Below, one piece after another: positions 36,326-48,040 of a stretch of 64,000 nucleotides of DNA. The first letter of the stretch is position 1. Each line of letters opens with the position of its first letter. The position numbers and the translations under genes are program-made. Source of the DNA: Saccopteryx bilineata (taxonomy: Eukaryota; Chordata; Mammalia; Chiroptera; Emballonuridae). The DNA is taken from assembly GCF_036850765.1 (NCBI RefSeq), contig NC_089498.1, positions 51,015,795-51,079,794 of the forward strand, given 5' to 3'. The notes beneath the pieces were generated by a model. That model had not been told where the DNA came from, searched no databases, and saw only the letters and a list, made by a program, of their open reading frames with translations.

Positions 36326-37435
36326 TCTCTTTGCCATGCTAACACTAGGAATAAGAGCTTTAGTTCATTGGATTTTAGGAAATCCTTTGAAATCTCGAGA
36401 TATAGAAATTAGTATCATGGGAAAATTTTGGCTTTATGGCTTATTTGAAAGGTAAATAAAAATAAGAGTTTCTAGACATTATAGGGCTTTCCTCTTATTT
36501 TAAAATAGCCCAAGGAGCCATACAATGGCATTCCCTGGATGATTCCAATTTAAGTCATGGCTCTTGTGTTAAGTAATTTATATAATGTGGCAGAGACATG
36601 GAGGAATTACTATCTGGTAACTGTGGTACTGAAATGAGTTTGATAATAAATCAAACTTATTTAATAAGTTAAATAAATTTTTTCTCAAAGATCAGACAAA
36701 TACCCATCATTCAAATACCTTATACCATCGTCTGGCTACCCAAGACACTTCCTCTCTATAGCTTCCTGAACCACCTCTTCTCTACATCTTCACTTCACCA
36801 CCATCAAAACTTTGCTTGTCCTTGGTACGATTCCCAAAGACTTTACCAAGCTATTCTGCTATGTGATTTTAAGTTAATGTGTTCCCGAATGCCCCTATCA
36901 CTCACACTCTGCATCCTAACTAATTTGTATTTTAACAAGGAACTTCTGAAAACATACTCTTATTATCTTAATGAATAACTCTATTGAGACTGGTAGAGCT
37001 TCTATTTGGGAGCATTTGAGTCTCAATTTAAAGCTACAAATTAGGTCAGTTTAAATATGGGACTCCCTCAGCATTTGGAAACCTAGCAGCCCAATTATTC
37101 TTTCTCTGGGGAGAAGAAAATGTATTCCAGGTGGGAGGTGCTGTGTCCTCTTCAAACATTAGCAAGGTTTCAGTATGAGGGAGCAAGTCATTCAGGACAA
37201 TTACTTTGTAGTTTCAGAGATGCCTCCACACATTTTCCTCCGTGATCTGGACATGTGGGCTCTCAAAGTAACCAAATGGTCTCCTTTAACTGAGCCCCTG
37301 GCTGGCCATCTGTGAGTCTGGGCTTAGTGAAAACTGTGGGACTCAGAGCAAAGGGAATCATCCTCTTAGCCATGGAGGTTGCGCTAATCTGTCTTCCAGA
37401 ATGGTGTGATTCAGGCTGAGTTAGAAATGCCGTGC
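36326..37435. other. Unassigned sequence
   Basis: About 1.1 kb. 36720-36960 is pyrimidine-rich and may hold decayed L2 3'UTR, without certainty. A minus-strand 74-codon frame at 37263-37487 overlaps the next MIR. Confidence 0.4.
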
Positions 37436-37565
37436 AATGGGAGGTGGTAGCGTGGAAAGGGCCTACCTGAGGGTTGGAGTCCTGCACGTGGGTTCTTACC
37501 TAACAAAAAGTATCTTTCATCCTCGGAAAAGTCATTTAGCTTTTCTCTGTTAAATAAAGGACCTA
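37436..37565 (+). mobile_element. MIR fragment, sense
   Basis: gaggtggtagcgtggaaagg, gagtcctgcacgtgggttct, then tcggaaaagtcatttagctt: the 5' and core part of MIR. Confidence 0.65.
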
Positions 37566-37639
37566 AAAGTTTCTTTCTAGGCTAAGATTCAGTGCTTCTC
37601 AGTGTTCCATTTGGACTCTGTTTACAGTGTGCTATGTGC

Positions 37640-37860
37640 CAGGCTGCTGGAGTTCAGTTCTCTTTCTACCACTTACAAACTGTGTGACTTTGGGCAAATT
37701 TGTCCATGTCTCTAGGACTTAACCTTTTTATTGGAAAAAAAAAATAACGGAGCAAATTGTCCTAGTCCATATGATTCCATAGGATTGAACAAATTAATTC
37801 ATGTGCTTGGCACATGGCAGGAACCAGATAAGGATGTAAGAGCTATTATTAATTCCATTG
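37640..37860 (+). mobile_element. MIR copy, sense
   Basis: ctaccacttacaaactgtgt, gactttgggcaaatttgtcc, then gtgcttggcacatggcagga. The core is well preserved. Confidence 0.88.
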
Positions 37861-38848
37861 TTACCATCATCATAAGGTGCCAATTCTAATGGGTTGGTAG
37901 TAAATGTCTGAACTGTGAGTCACTGTTACAGATCTTCAAGAGGGAGAATTCCTGAGATAAACATTTGTATGTGGCAACATGTTCCCCTCTCCATGAGCTC
38001 AGATTCTGATTTCTGAATTCTGTAGGTAATCAGAGGTATTAGGGTTTAGTATATCTAATAAGCCAATTTATCTCATGCAGAAGGTTCCAGCTGGAAAGAT
38101 ATGTCCTACACAATCCTAATAGAATAGCTGGATAGAATACCAAACAAAGGTGAGTTAATAGAAATAAGCAACAATTGCATTTAGCTATAATGCCAGTCTT
38201 TTGGGAGATACTATAAAATCCTCACTTGCTTCACTTCTTTCTCTGTTAGTTATATCTGTACTGGTTTAACCCTTTTTAGGGTTTTCTACTGGGACCTGCA
38301 TGGGACTGGTTTTCTGCTCACTTTCTGTGTGGATCCTCAAGAACTCTCTTCACAGTTTCGTCTAATCTCTTAATTTATCAACAAATCAGTTAATGTCAAG
38401 CACAGTAGTTGAAGGCTTCCTGCATTATTAGCACTTTGCTACATAAGCAGAGCTAAGCTTCAACACTGTGGGCTCGAGCATCTTTCAATTAACTAGCTTT
38501 GTACAAGTGGAATGATGAATAGTAACTCGATTCCCTTGAAGAAACTAGGCATACTAAACTGACTAGGAAGAAATTTGGCATTATAAAAAGTTAAATAAGT
38601 TTATTTGTATAAAATGCTTTGTAAACTAAAATATTCTATAAAAGTGATGTATTTATTATAGTAGTTAATTCTGCCAGATAAGCCTGGTATTCTTTCAACC
38701 AATTGTGCATCCCAAAACAATGATCATTTTTTAACTACTGGAGGAAGAGAAGACCTTATTACATCAATGAAGGTGGTATTTTATTGACTTGCAAACCAAT
38801 TTGTTCACTTAGTCATTTCATCTGGCCAAATTATAATGTACTAATAAT
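37861..38848. other. Unassigned sequence
   Basis: About 1 kb, AT-rich, nothing recognised. Confidence 0.5.
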
Positions 38849-39199
38849 TCTCTTTAGCCTTGTCTGGTTTGCTCAGTGGTAGAGCGTCGGCCCTGGCCAG
38901 GGCACACAGGAGAAGCACCCATCTGCTTCTTCACCCTTTCCCCTCTCCTTCCTCTCTGTCTCTTCTCCTCCTGCAGCCAAGGCTCCATTGGAGCAAAGTT
39001 GGCCTGGGCACTGAGGATGGCTCCATGGCCTCTGCCTCAGGGGCTAGAATGGCTCCAGTTGCAGTGGAACAACACCCCAGAGGGGCTGAGCATCCCCTGG
39101 TGGGCATACTGGGTGGACCCCAGTTGGGTGCATCATGAAGGAGTCTGTCTGCCTCCCCCACTTCTCACTTTGGAAAAATAGAAAAAAAAATCTCTTTAG
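38849..39199 (+). mobile_element. SINE-A copy, sense, lacking its B-box region
   Basis: Head from 38858 (ccttgtctggtttgctcagtgg), A-box intact (ctcagtggtagagcgtcgg). The sequence then jumps from gcgtcggcc directly to ctggccagggcac, so the part of the tRNA-like head with the B-box is missing. Body and tail follow normally. Duplication tctctttag at 38849-38857 and 39191-39199. Three overlapping frames (76-101 codons) are artefacts. Confidence 0.92.
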
Positions 39200-39621
39200 C
39201 TGTATTACTGACTGGGGCAGAACATTGTTTATAACTTTGCAAACTAGAGGGGTTATCTTAATCCTTATTATTATTTCCCTTTGAATATTATCAGGGACCA
39301 AAGCAAAATCTGAAAAATATTTTCCATATGATTATTAATACTTATGTGTATAAAATTATACACACATATTTGTATGAGGAAATAAAACCTCAGTTTTTCT
39401 TTTTTAAAAAAACATCAATCAGAGAGCTCAAGGTAGCAGCATATTTTACTTAAGACAACCATTTTTATAAAAACAAACATTTTAATTTTTGGTTTGAGTC
39501 AGTCAAAAATATTCAACACACAATTTTTGTTAAAAATTTAAATCATTTTTAAATGCCGATAACCTAGGTTGGACTAGGTTTGATGGGATAAAATCATAAA
39601 CCAGCTTTCCTGCTCTGATCA
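39200..39621. other. AT-rich unassigned sequence
   Basis: About 420 bp, nothing recognised. Confidence 0.5.
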
Positions 39622-39997
39622 GCAGTAAACCTTTGTTTTTTTGTTCTTGTTTCTTTTTCTTCCTTTTTTTACAGAGACAGAGAAAGAGTCAGAGAGAGGG
39701 ATAGATAGGGACAGACAGGAACAGAGACAGATGAGAAGCATCAATCATCAGTTTTCATTGCAACACCCTAATTGTTCACTGATTGCTTTCTCATATGTGC
39801 CTTGACCATGGGCGTTCAGCAGACTGAGCAACCCCTTGCTCGAGCCAGTGACCCTGAGTCCAAGCTGGTGAGCTTTGCTCAAACCAGATGAGCCTGCGCT
39901 CAAACTGGTGACCTCGGGGTCTCGAACCTGGGTCCTCCGCATCCCAGTTCGACGCTGCACCCACTGCACCACTGCCTGGTCTGGCAGTAAAGCTTTG
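39622..39997 (-). mobile_element. SINE-B copy, antisense
   Basis: T-rich tail on the left, body in reverse, head ending ccactgcctggtctg near 39982. Flanks gcagtaaacctttg (39622-39635) and gcagtaaagctttg (39984-39997), one mismatch. Confidence 0.93.
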
Positions 39998-40685
39998 CTA
40001 ATAATGGCCTAGCTGGTACAGCACTGGGCCCAGGAGCAGATGGGACAAAGATTGCTGATGAGAATGTCACTGCGGTGGTGCTGGTCCTGTAGATGGTTTC
40101 TGGGGGCAGTTTGGGCTGTCAGAACTGCACTTCAGAGGAGCTTGGTTACTGTTTCCATGAGTAAGATAAAATGGTGTTTATTCTCTGTCGATCAATATCG
40201 TCTTGTTTGAACTTATTGAGTCATTTAGAGACACACAAGGTAATGAAAACCATTGTGCAATAGTACCCAAGATACAATCCAGCTCTCTGAGAGATGACGA
40301 TATTTTAAATGAGTTATTAAAACGGATTTTTAACCTAAACTGACTGTGTGATGAAAAGAACACACGCTGTCAGGGTGTCCTACGGGCTTCAAATGAAAAG
40401 GGAACTGGGCTTTTAACTGAGTTTTCTTGAACAACATTCTCTAAAGTATACTGTTTTGTTGTTGTTGTTGTTAGTTAGAGTAAGAAAGGTATAGGTTGTT
40501 TCTTTCTCCGAGTAAATGGAATAGGGTTACCATTTGTAGCTAATCAAAACTTCATTATTTATGTATAATTTTTTTTATATAAACTACATTAGTAATGTAT
40601 TGACAAAGAGGAGCTAATGGGTAGGTTCAGAAAGTTTTAGGACATTTTTATGGAGTTTGTTATAAACTGGGGAATGGAAAAGGAA
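39998..40685. other. Unassigned sequence
   Basis: About 690 bp. 40005-40160 is GC-richer. Contains a short (tgt)n run near 40458. No gene recognised. Confidence 0.5.
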
Positions 40686-40689
40686 GAGA

Positions 40690-40905
40690 GTTTTGCTGAA
40701 TTCCTTGTGGGCTAGGAACTATCCTAAACTGTTTGCTATTGCATCTCATTTACTCCTCACTAAATGCTGTGGGCCAGATTTTACCTCTTTTGTATTTGAG
40801 GAATCTGAGATTAAGAGAAGTTAAATATTATGCCCAAGGTCACAAACCTAAGGAGTTTAAGTACAGGCATTCCAACCCAGCTCTATCATGGAAAAAGTCC
40901 AGTGT
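40690..40905 (-). mobile_element. MIR copy, antisense
   Basis: gggctaggaactatcctaaac, gcatctcatttactcctcac, gaggaatctgagattaagag, aatattatgcccaaggtcac and attccaacccagctcta in reverse-MIR order. The 67-codon plus frame is incidental. Confidence 0.85.
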
Positions 40906-41239
40906 TCATTCTATAATTAATTTGGAATGTCTCTAAGATAGGTATGGTTCTGTGTGAATGGAGATGGCTAGACTGTAAGGTCCTGTTTTAATTGTGATAA
41001 TTTCAACAGTGATGATTTTAATTGCTGTTGTTCTAAATGTTATATGGGCTATAAAAATGATTTGTTCTTTCTTAATCTGTGTTCTTAGAAATACCATTTC
41101 TAAGAGATGTTTACAGGTGTTCCTGGAAGATGTTTTATGGTAAATTAAGCTTAAGAAGCAAAACATTGCCTATTCTCCTAAATATTTACAATGAGCGAAC
41201 ATATGTGCACACAGTGTAAATCCTCCAGTCCTTGTGAGT
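40906..41239. other. Unassigned sequence
   Basis: About 330 bp, nothing recognised. Confidence 0.5.
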
Positions 41240-41490
41240 ACAGTATAATAATGACACACTTGGCTCTGGAATCAGACCACCTGGCTGGGGAACCTGCCTC
41301 TGCCACTTGAACTGGGGATGTTGAGCCTCACAGGTAACTTATTTGAGTTTCCATTTTATTACTTGTAAAATGTTATAGTAGTATCTACCTTATAGAGCTG
41401 TTCTGAGAATAACATGAAATAAATCCATGGAAAATGCTAAGTGCACTTGGCAATATAGCACTTACTACATGCTTGTTATTATTACTCAAA
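41240..41490 (+). mobile_element. MIR copy, sense, nearly complete
   Basis: cttggctctggaatcagacc, tgcctctgccacttgaactg, gagtttccattttattactt, gtagtatctaccttatagag and cacttactacatgcttgtta: almost the whole MIR in order. Confidence 0.9.
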
Positions 41491-44028
41491 ACATTCATGT
41501 AGTAATGTGTAGCCACCATTTCCTCAACTTAGTTGATTATAGAGTCATTTTCATCGAGATGACACAAAACCAATGTGGGATTAGCCTTGCTGGAAATAGT
41601 AACTGAATAGCCAGTATTTTTGTATTCATTATGTCATTTTATATTTGCCTAAAATAACTATTTTTTTTGCCACTATAATTTTTTTCTTGCCAACTATTCT
41701 CCCCCTGCCCTTACACTTGATAAATGATAAATTAGAATAATAAGATGTGAGAATTGTCTCAGTTGGGCAGTATCAATATTATTCCAGAAAATCTGGCTCT
41801 TACAAATGAACCTGTAAGTCATTTGTTTATTACTCTGTATTCAGCAGGGAAGCCCCAGTTCTTTGACAAATAAGTGATTTCGCTTTTCTTTTTAGACCTA
41901 CTCTATGCATCTTGACACATACTACAAAGAATGTTTCAGACCAGACCAACACATTTTTGCTCCTAAATTATAACTACAGTTGAATTTGCCAATGTATATT
42001 TTGGAAAACAGAAATTCTACACAAATAATAAATTCTTCATCTTTTACGAGACATGCAACACACATCTGAAAAGTTCTATGATAAATAAACTTGTTTAGAT
42101 TGAAACCAATTTTCCTTGAAACTTACTTTGGTAATCATGGAGCAATAGTATTTCAATCAGAGTCTTTTAGATATTTCTGGTAGAAGTGGGATATTACCGA
42201 TATGTGCCCTAATTGATTTCTTTAGATAAAATACCATCATATTCTGGTTGTGAATTATCTTTTTGGAGTGAACAAAAAGATTATATAAAAATATATTCAC
42301 TGTAGCCACTGCAGAACAATTGCCCAAACCATCCTGAAAGGAAAAGATCTAATAATTAGCCATAACAGGATTGAGATTAAACGCATTCAAAAGCAACCAT
42401 TTTCTATGACTGTTTTTGTTTTGTTTTGTTTTGCTAGAATGCAAAGTGTGCTTCCTTTGGTGGGTACAATAATGGTAGAGGAAATAGCAAGAATTCGCCC
42501 AGATGGTCTTTTTTATTATTATTTTCTTCTTTTTTGGTGGAGATATAGGATAAAGGAGAAAAAAGAGATAATTGAATATAGGAAGTTTAAGTGTAATAGA
42601 AATTATGACCCATACAGAATCTGCCAGTGATGTTAATATGTTTTTATTTCCCGGGGCCCTGGGAGCAAGCAGGGTAGTCACCTACAACTCTCCCTGCTGT
42701 CTGGTTCTTGCTAAATAAACTTCAGAAACATCAGTCTCACTCTTGACCCTAAAGTGGTAAATCTATATTTTTTAATCCTCAGAAAATGATTAAATCAAGG
42801 AACCACAGATGGCTGTCATCACATTTTGAGATGATATAATCATTCATATTTTCCCTTTGTTTTCAGGTTGCTTCATAGTATACAAACAAACTAGAAAAAT
42901 CCCTGAATTTGGCTCTATAATAGAACAGGATAAAAGTAGTTTCACTGCATTTCCACTGATCCACACTGCACAATTTGACAGATTTGAAATTTAAAAAAGC
43001 AAAACACATGGACCATACCTGAGTGATTTCAGAGATCCCCACCCGGAAGAGGTTTCCTTGATTATGGCGAATTCAACGTGTCACTCTGGCTATGCTCTAA
43101 TCATCATATCAAACTCCAAAGGTTCAGTGACTTTAGGTTTGGTTTACAATTCCTGGGAGTTAAACGTTAACTAACCCTGTCTCTTGTACCCATGCAGCAC
43201 TTTGACCAGATAATTGGGTCACTACAGTCCAAATAGAATGTACAAAACTACATTGTCATTTGTTTACAAAATGACAATGAATTTTGCATTAAAAACATTG
43301 ATGTGAATACTATTTTGAAACTATTTCAGCAACATATATTTAAAAGTAGAACTCAAGGCAGCTTGGGTAACTAAGCTTTGTTTTTTAATATTAGCTCCTT
43401 GTTTTCTGCTTATGCCAGAATGATATTAAGCCTAAGATAACATAGAATAATATTTTTTTTACACTTTTTGTATCACTGTATAACATGGAGTGAAGTGTAG
43501 AGTTTTAGGTCAAGTATGGAGCTAACTGCTAGCTTACAAAAGTAAAATACACAAAGCATTTATATAACCAAGTAAATAGGGTCAGACCAAGTTGGGGCAA
43601 GCATGTTTTTTATACAAGCTGCTTATTCAGATTTTAAGAGAAAGCTATGTGCTGGGTTATACGAGAGCCAAGGCTGTTGTTGATTGCTTGAAATCTCAGT
43701 GGTCATTGCATTTCTTAAAGGATAGAGAAATAGCATTATTAAAGATATAAACTCTACATTCTATATTTGCTGGGAAAAGCTCGAGTGTATAGAGGAAATT
43801 TCTAAGGGTAATCAAGCCTACTTAAACAAATAAACAAACAGACAAACTAAAACCCTTCTAATTTTGAGTAAATTGTAAGCGTTTATAAAACCACAGGCCC
43901 GAAACTAGATGTAGAAGATACTCTCCGTTGGCCTCAGTGCTAGTAAGAGGAATCTGATATTCTGGTACCCAACTATTTGCAGAAGTGGTTTGTCTATATA
44001 AAAGCACAGAATGAGCAGTCTCCCGATC
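41491..44028. other. Long unassigned stretch
   Basis: About 2.5 kb. Frames at 42349-42681 (minus, 110 codons) and 42406-42630 (plus) overlap and are AT-rich with homopolymers. 43020-43200 is a less AT-rich block with retained CpGs (cacccggaag, atggcgaattcaacgtg) and no repeat match by eye. Confidence 0.45.
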
Positions 44029-44365
44029 ATATAGACCACGGGTCAGGAACCTATGGCTCACGAGCCAGATGTGGCTCTTTTGATGACTGCATCTGGCTCG
44101 CAGACAAATCTTTAATAAAAATAATAATAACTTTAAAAATATAAAACATTCTCATATATTACAATCCATTCATTTCCTACTGCTTATGTTCATGGTGGCG
44201 GGTGGCTGGAGCCAATCACAGCTGTCCCCCGGGACAACACCAAATTTTTATTGGATAATATGTAATGTACACGGGTCGTTGTATGGCTCTCATGGAATTA
44301 CATTTTAAAATATGTGGCGTTCATGGCTCTCTCAGCCAGAAAGGTTCCTGACCCCTGATATAGAC
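44029..44365. mobile_element. Nonautonomous hAT transposon, 321 bp, with 8-bp target duplication
   Basis: Element 44037-44357. Left end cacgggtcaggaacc; the right end ggttcctgacccctg reverses to caggggtcaggaacc, 14 of 15 identical. Flanked by a perfect 8-bp duplication, atatagac, at 44029-44036 and 44358-44365; an 8-bp duplication and a CAG-type terminus are hAT hallmarks. The inside is AT-rich with subterminal atggctc motifs near both ends (possible transposase binding). No transposase frame. Confidence 0.93.
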
Positions 44366-44810
44366 TCAGAGGAAAATTTGTCAGGGAAGCACATCTGGGA
44401 ATATAAGACAGGCAATGAAACGCTGTCAGACTGCTAGTCCTGTCTACAGTTTTAAGTTCTCAAATGCAGGAAGTCTTGATTTACCTCAGCCTCTCCCAGA
44501 GCAACGCATGGCAAGGTTTAACAAAAATCCCCAGGAACAACTGTTTTGCTTTGGAACTGTGCCCCTGGAGTGACACGTAAAGGAAAGTCATGCTCCACCC
44601 AGGTAGACGGCTGCGTGACAGACACAGGCTTCCGTAACTTCCTCGGGAGTAGATCCCCCTCACCAAGCAGTGTTGTTTTCTCCTGTGAAAGCTCAGTCTG
44701 GGTTTATGGTTCCCAAGTATGTGAGGAATGCTAACCTTGAGTATGCCTGGTTCCACGAAGAATTGTTGACGTGAGATTGTTGTTCTTGGAAGGACTTCCT
44801 TTGTTATTTT
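44366..44810. other. Unassigned block, GC-richer and CpG-retaining
   Basis: About 440 bp with several CpGs (gacggctgcgtgac, tccgtaacttcctcggg). Frames of 91 codons (minus) and 62 codons (plus) cross it. No family recognised. Could be a regulatory or exonic relic, or an unrecognised LTR. Confidence 0.4.
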
Positions 44811-45055
44811 GTGTGCTTGGTGCCTGGATGGGGAGAAATGAAGATGAAGAAAAAAAAAATCAGTGTTGTTTTTTTTTTTGTTTTTTTTTTTAGGTATCTG
44901 GTGGCAACAACAAAATATGACAGCTATAAGAATGAACTATATTTACTAATTTATAAAAAAAATACCAATTTTTATGGGCATTCAGCAGAACAGGACTACA
45001 ATCATGCTAAACCAAAGTGTTTGGAAATCTATGGAAACAGTCCTCAAATCTGACA
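44811..45055 (+). other. Acceptor-like polypyrimidine tract followed by an open segment
   Basis: A long T-rich tract (44868-44891) ends in tttttag at 44892, an excellent 3' splice-site context. It is followed by an in-frame 53-codon open segment ending at TGA near 45051 (for example YLVATTKYDSYKNELYLLIY). The upstream part of the 80-codon frame is homopolymer-coded and not credible. No upstream exon or donor is identified; the T tract could be a microsatellite. Confidence 0.2.
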
Positions 45056-45743
45056 ATTCAAGCAGGGAAATTTATATACTATTACTCATAATGGCCAATG
45101 GCAGTAATGAATTATTAGGATGTGCTGGAAAGCTTTTTCTGTCACAACAATAGGGATGGCAAGAAAAAGAAAAAAATAATGGACCAGCCTCTCTCTTTCT
45201 GAAGGTCACTTAGGGAGACAGTTGGTGGCCTTAGAGCAGGGAAAGCAACTGAAACTCATGACCTTGATCTCATCAGTCTAATCGAGGGAAATGACTGTAC
45301 CTAGAATGGCAAAGCTTGCTGTTGTTTTGTAAAAATACACCCACTTTAACCCTCCTAAGGCCTTAGCCTGCTGGGAGGGACAAAACAATAAATCAATGAA
45401 CCTGTTTTAAATAGTGGCTGGTAAGGATTTTTCCATTTGTTTAGTCTACAATTACTGAGGACTTACTGTCTGCGTTAGATGGGTGATGATTTAAAATGAG
45501 AGTTGAGCCTATTAGCAGGCTGGAAAAATCAATACACTTGCATAGCAAAACCAGAGTAGTATAAAAAATATCAAGTGAACTGCATCTAGAAAGAGTATGA
45601 AGTGTTCATGAAACTTCTGTTTCAGTTACCTGTATGTGTGTACTGGTAATGATGTAAATTGTGTTATTGTTTTTTTTTTTATTGGGGAGCACAATTTAAA
45701 AGGCTTGCAAAATATTATGTTAATCTTTAGGGGTTTAGTGGTT
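45056..45743. other. Unassigned sequence
   Basis: About 690 bp, nothing recognised. Confidence 0.5.
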
Positions 45744-46096
45744 AACAGCCCAAATAGGGCCTGACCAGGTGGTGGCGCAGAGCATCTGACTGGGATGTGG
45801 AGGAGCCAGGTTCAAGACCCCGAGGTCGCCAGCTTGAGCGCGAGCTCATCTAGTTTGAGCAAGGCTCACCAGCTTGAGCCCAAGGTCGCTGGCTCGAGCA
45901 AGGGGTCACTTACTCTGCTGTAGCCCCACGGTCAAGGCACATATGAGAAATCAATGAACAACTAAGGAACCGCAACAAAGAATTGATGTTTCTCATCTCT
46001 CTCCCTTCCTGTCTGTCTGTCTCTCTCTCTGACTCTCTCTCTCTCCCACAAAAAACAAAAACAAACAAACAAAAAAAACAAGCCAGATAAGGTATT
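45744..46096 (+). mobile_element. SINE-B copy, sense
   Basis: Head gcctgaccaggtggtggcgc at 45759. A few bases are missing between cgcag and agcatctgac, inside the A-box. Body and a (tc)n tract follow, with a tail of caaa units ending near 46080. Flanks aacagcccaaatagg and acaagccagataagg look like a mutated duplication. Confidence 0.9.
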
Positions 46097-46195
46097 GCAT
46101 TAAGCAAACACTCTCCCCAATGATTAACTTAGTAATAATAAGTATTATAAAGAAGTATAAGACACTAAACAACATAAAACACAGGGACAAAATCT

Positions 46196-46475
46196 AGTGT
46201 GGGCAGAGGTGGATTAAGGTGGGTTGATGCCTGGGCACAGAAGAAAATATTGGACCTCTTAAGAAAAAGAGAGATAGACAGGAAATATAAAAATACATGT
46301 TAACCATATTTTTACATAAATAAAAAATATTATGTACTATTAATGTTAAAATTGCATACATGAAACCAAATTTGGTGTCATTAGGAAAAAGTGCAAAGTT
46401 GGGGTTTTATTCAGAAGTCGGGGCCCATGTCCTGTGCCCAGTGTGCCCGCTGTTAAATCCGCCTCTGAGTGTGGG
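46196..46475. mobile_element. Nonautonomous hAT transposon, 264 bp, with 8-bp target duplication
   Basis: Element 46204-46467. Left end cagaggtggattaa; the right end ttaaatccgcctctg reverses to cagaggcggatttaa. A further inverted match inside: cctgggcac near the left and gtgcccag near the right. Perfect 8-bp duplication agtgtggg at 46196-46203 and 46468-46475. The interior is AT-rich without a coding frame. Confidence 0.92.
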
Positions 46476-46499
46476 AGTAGGGAGAAGTTGAGGAAAGTC

Positions 46500-46812
46500 T
46501 TCTAGAACAGTGGTCCCCAAACCTCGGGCCATGGACCAGTACCAGCCCATGGGCCATTTGGTACTGGTCCACAGAGAAAGAATAAATAACTTACAGTATT
46601 TCTGTTTTATTTATATTTAAGTCTGAACGATGTTTTATTTTTACAAAATGACCAGATTCCCTCTGTCACATCTGTCTAAGACTCACGCTTGATGCTTGTC
46701 TCGGTCACGTGATACATTTATCCGTCCCACTCTAAGGGCAGTCCGCGAAAATACTTTCTGACATTAAACCAGTCCGTGGCCCAAAAAAGGTTGGGCCACA
46801 ACTGTTCTACAA
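46500..46812. mobile_element. Nonautonomous hAT transposon, 297 bp, with 8-bp target duplication
   Basis: Element 46508-46804. Left end cagtggtccccaaacctcgg; the right end ggttgggccacaactg reverses to cagttgtggcccaacc. Flanks ttctagaa (46500-46507) and ttctacaa (46805-46812), one mismatch. ttctagaa fits the hAT target preference nTCTAGAn. The two arms near the ends (gggccatggaccagtacc left, ccagtccgtggccc right) are also inverted relatives. Confidence 0.92.
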
Positions 46813-47114
46813 CATCAGATATTTAAACTAAGGGCTGAAGTATGCATGGACTGGGAGGGTGGGCATTCTAATAGGATATCCTGAGTTTGAGTGAGTTTGC
46901 CATATTCAAATAACTGGTAAAGAAGTCCAGTTGTGAGGAGCAAGAGGGAGAGAAGTGGAAAGTGGTGGATGCCCACTTATATGAGTTTACAGCGTCATCC
47001 TGGGGCAATGGGAAGTCACCAAAGGCTTTTTAGAAGCTGAGCCACATGATCTACATGTGTATATTCTGGCTGTAGTGTTGAGGATAAATTATCATAAGAT
47101 AACATAGCCTGTTC
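46813..47114. other. Unassigned sequence, possibly with weak L2
   Basis: About 300 bp. The phrase gggaagtcaccaaaggcttt followed by gaagctgagccacatgatct resembles antisense L2 3' coding, but the stretch is short. Confidence 0.4.
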
Positions 47115-47180
47115 CTCTCCTTTTTTATTGAGTTATAATTGACATATAATATTGTATTAGTTTCTGCTTTTTTAAAAATC
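47115..47180 (-). mobile_element. Short L1 3' fragment, antisense
   Basis: tccttttttattgagttata, then attgacatataatattgtattagtttc is a typical reverse L1 3' segment. Only about 60 bp. Confidence 0.65.
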
Positions 47181-47810
47181 CAAATATGCTTGTGTTGGAA
47201 TTATCTTATTCATGTATGTATTCCAATAAGAGTTATTTATATTTAAAGGAGGCAAAGCATATAACAAAGAGACCAGTTAGAGAGGAGGTGGCAGGTGATA
47301 GTGGTTAAGATTAGGGTGGTGGCATTAGAGCAAGAAAAATGGACAAAAGAAGAGGTTTGCAAAGAGGACTGTACTTGGGTCCACAGTATATGCTCATTAA
47401 ATGGTAGATAGCATCAATCATTTGCATTTGAATCATCTGGCTTGAGGATTTTAGTCTTGTGTTTAATATCAGACTCTCTTTGCCACCCAGCAGAGCAGGC
47501 ATATTTAGGCTAAAATCATTGGTTATTTCTGGTTTAGGTAAAACATAAAGCTTAAACTCTAATTCAAAGCCAGAGATGACCAAGTGTGAGAAGCCTCCTT
47601 CCCAGCCCTCATCCTCCCTCTTTTACCTCAATAAAGGATTTACTTACTGTTTTCAATTTCCCGGCAATTCAGAATTTTAGAAGTTGTGTGGTTGGATGGA
47701 GGTATTTAATTAACTTGAAGGAAACATTCTAGAGAAGGAAAGGCACACTACATAGGGCAAAGGCCTAATTCTCTTCCCTTGCCTGTTGTGTAAAGAGCTT
47801 TGGTCCTGAA
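47181..47810. other. Unassigned sequence
   Basis: About 630 bp. A 90-codon minus frame at 47311-47583 has no recognised homology. Confidence 0.5.
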
Positions 47811-47811
47811 T

Positions 47812-48040
47812 CTGGCACCTGAGGAATCTTGTCATAAAGATCTCACTGATGAGCTACGGAAGCTTAAGCAAGCTTCTGCCTCTTGTGTCTCAGTGTCATT
47901 TCCTTTCATGAGGAAAACACCTGCCTCCCTTATCTAACCTCATTGACGATTGAGAGGGTAAAATGACTTGGTATATGTAAAATTAATTTGAAAATAGTAA
48001 GAGTACCATAAGGGTACAGATCAAAATAATTACAGAGCAA
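47812..48040 (+). mobile_element. MIR copy, sense, diverged
   Basis: gaatctggcacctgaggaat, gcttaagcaagcttctgcct, cagtgtcatttcctttcatg and gattgagagggtaaaatgac follow MIR order. Confidence 0.65.

Noticed and set aside
42349..42681. 110-codon minus frame
   Set aside because: Driven by homopolymer A/T tracts, overlaps an equally open plus frame, and has no recognised domain.
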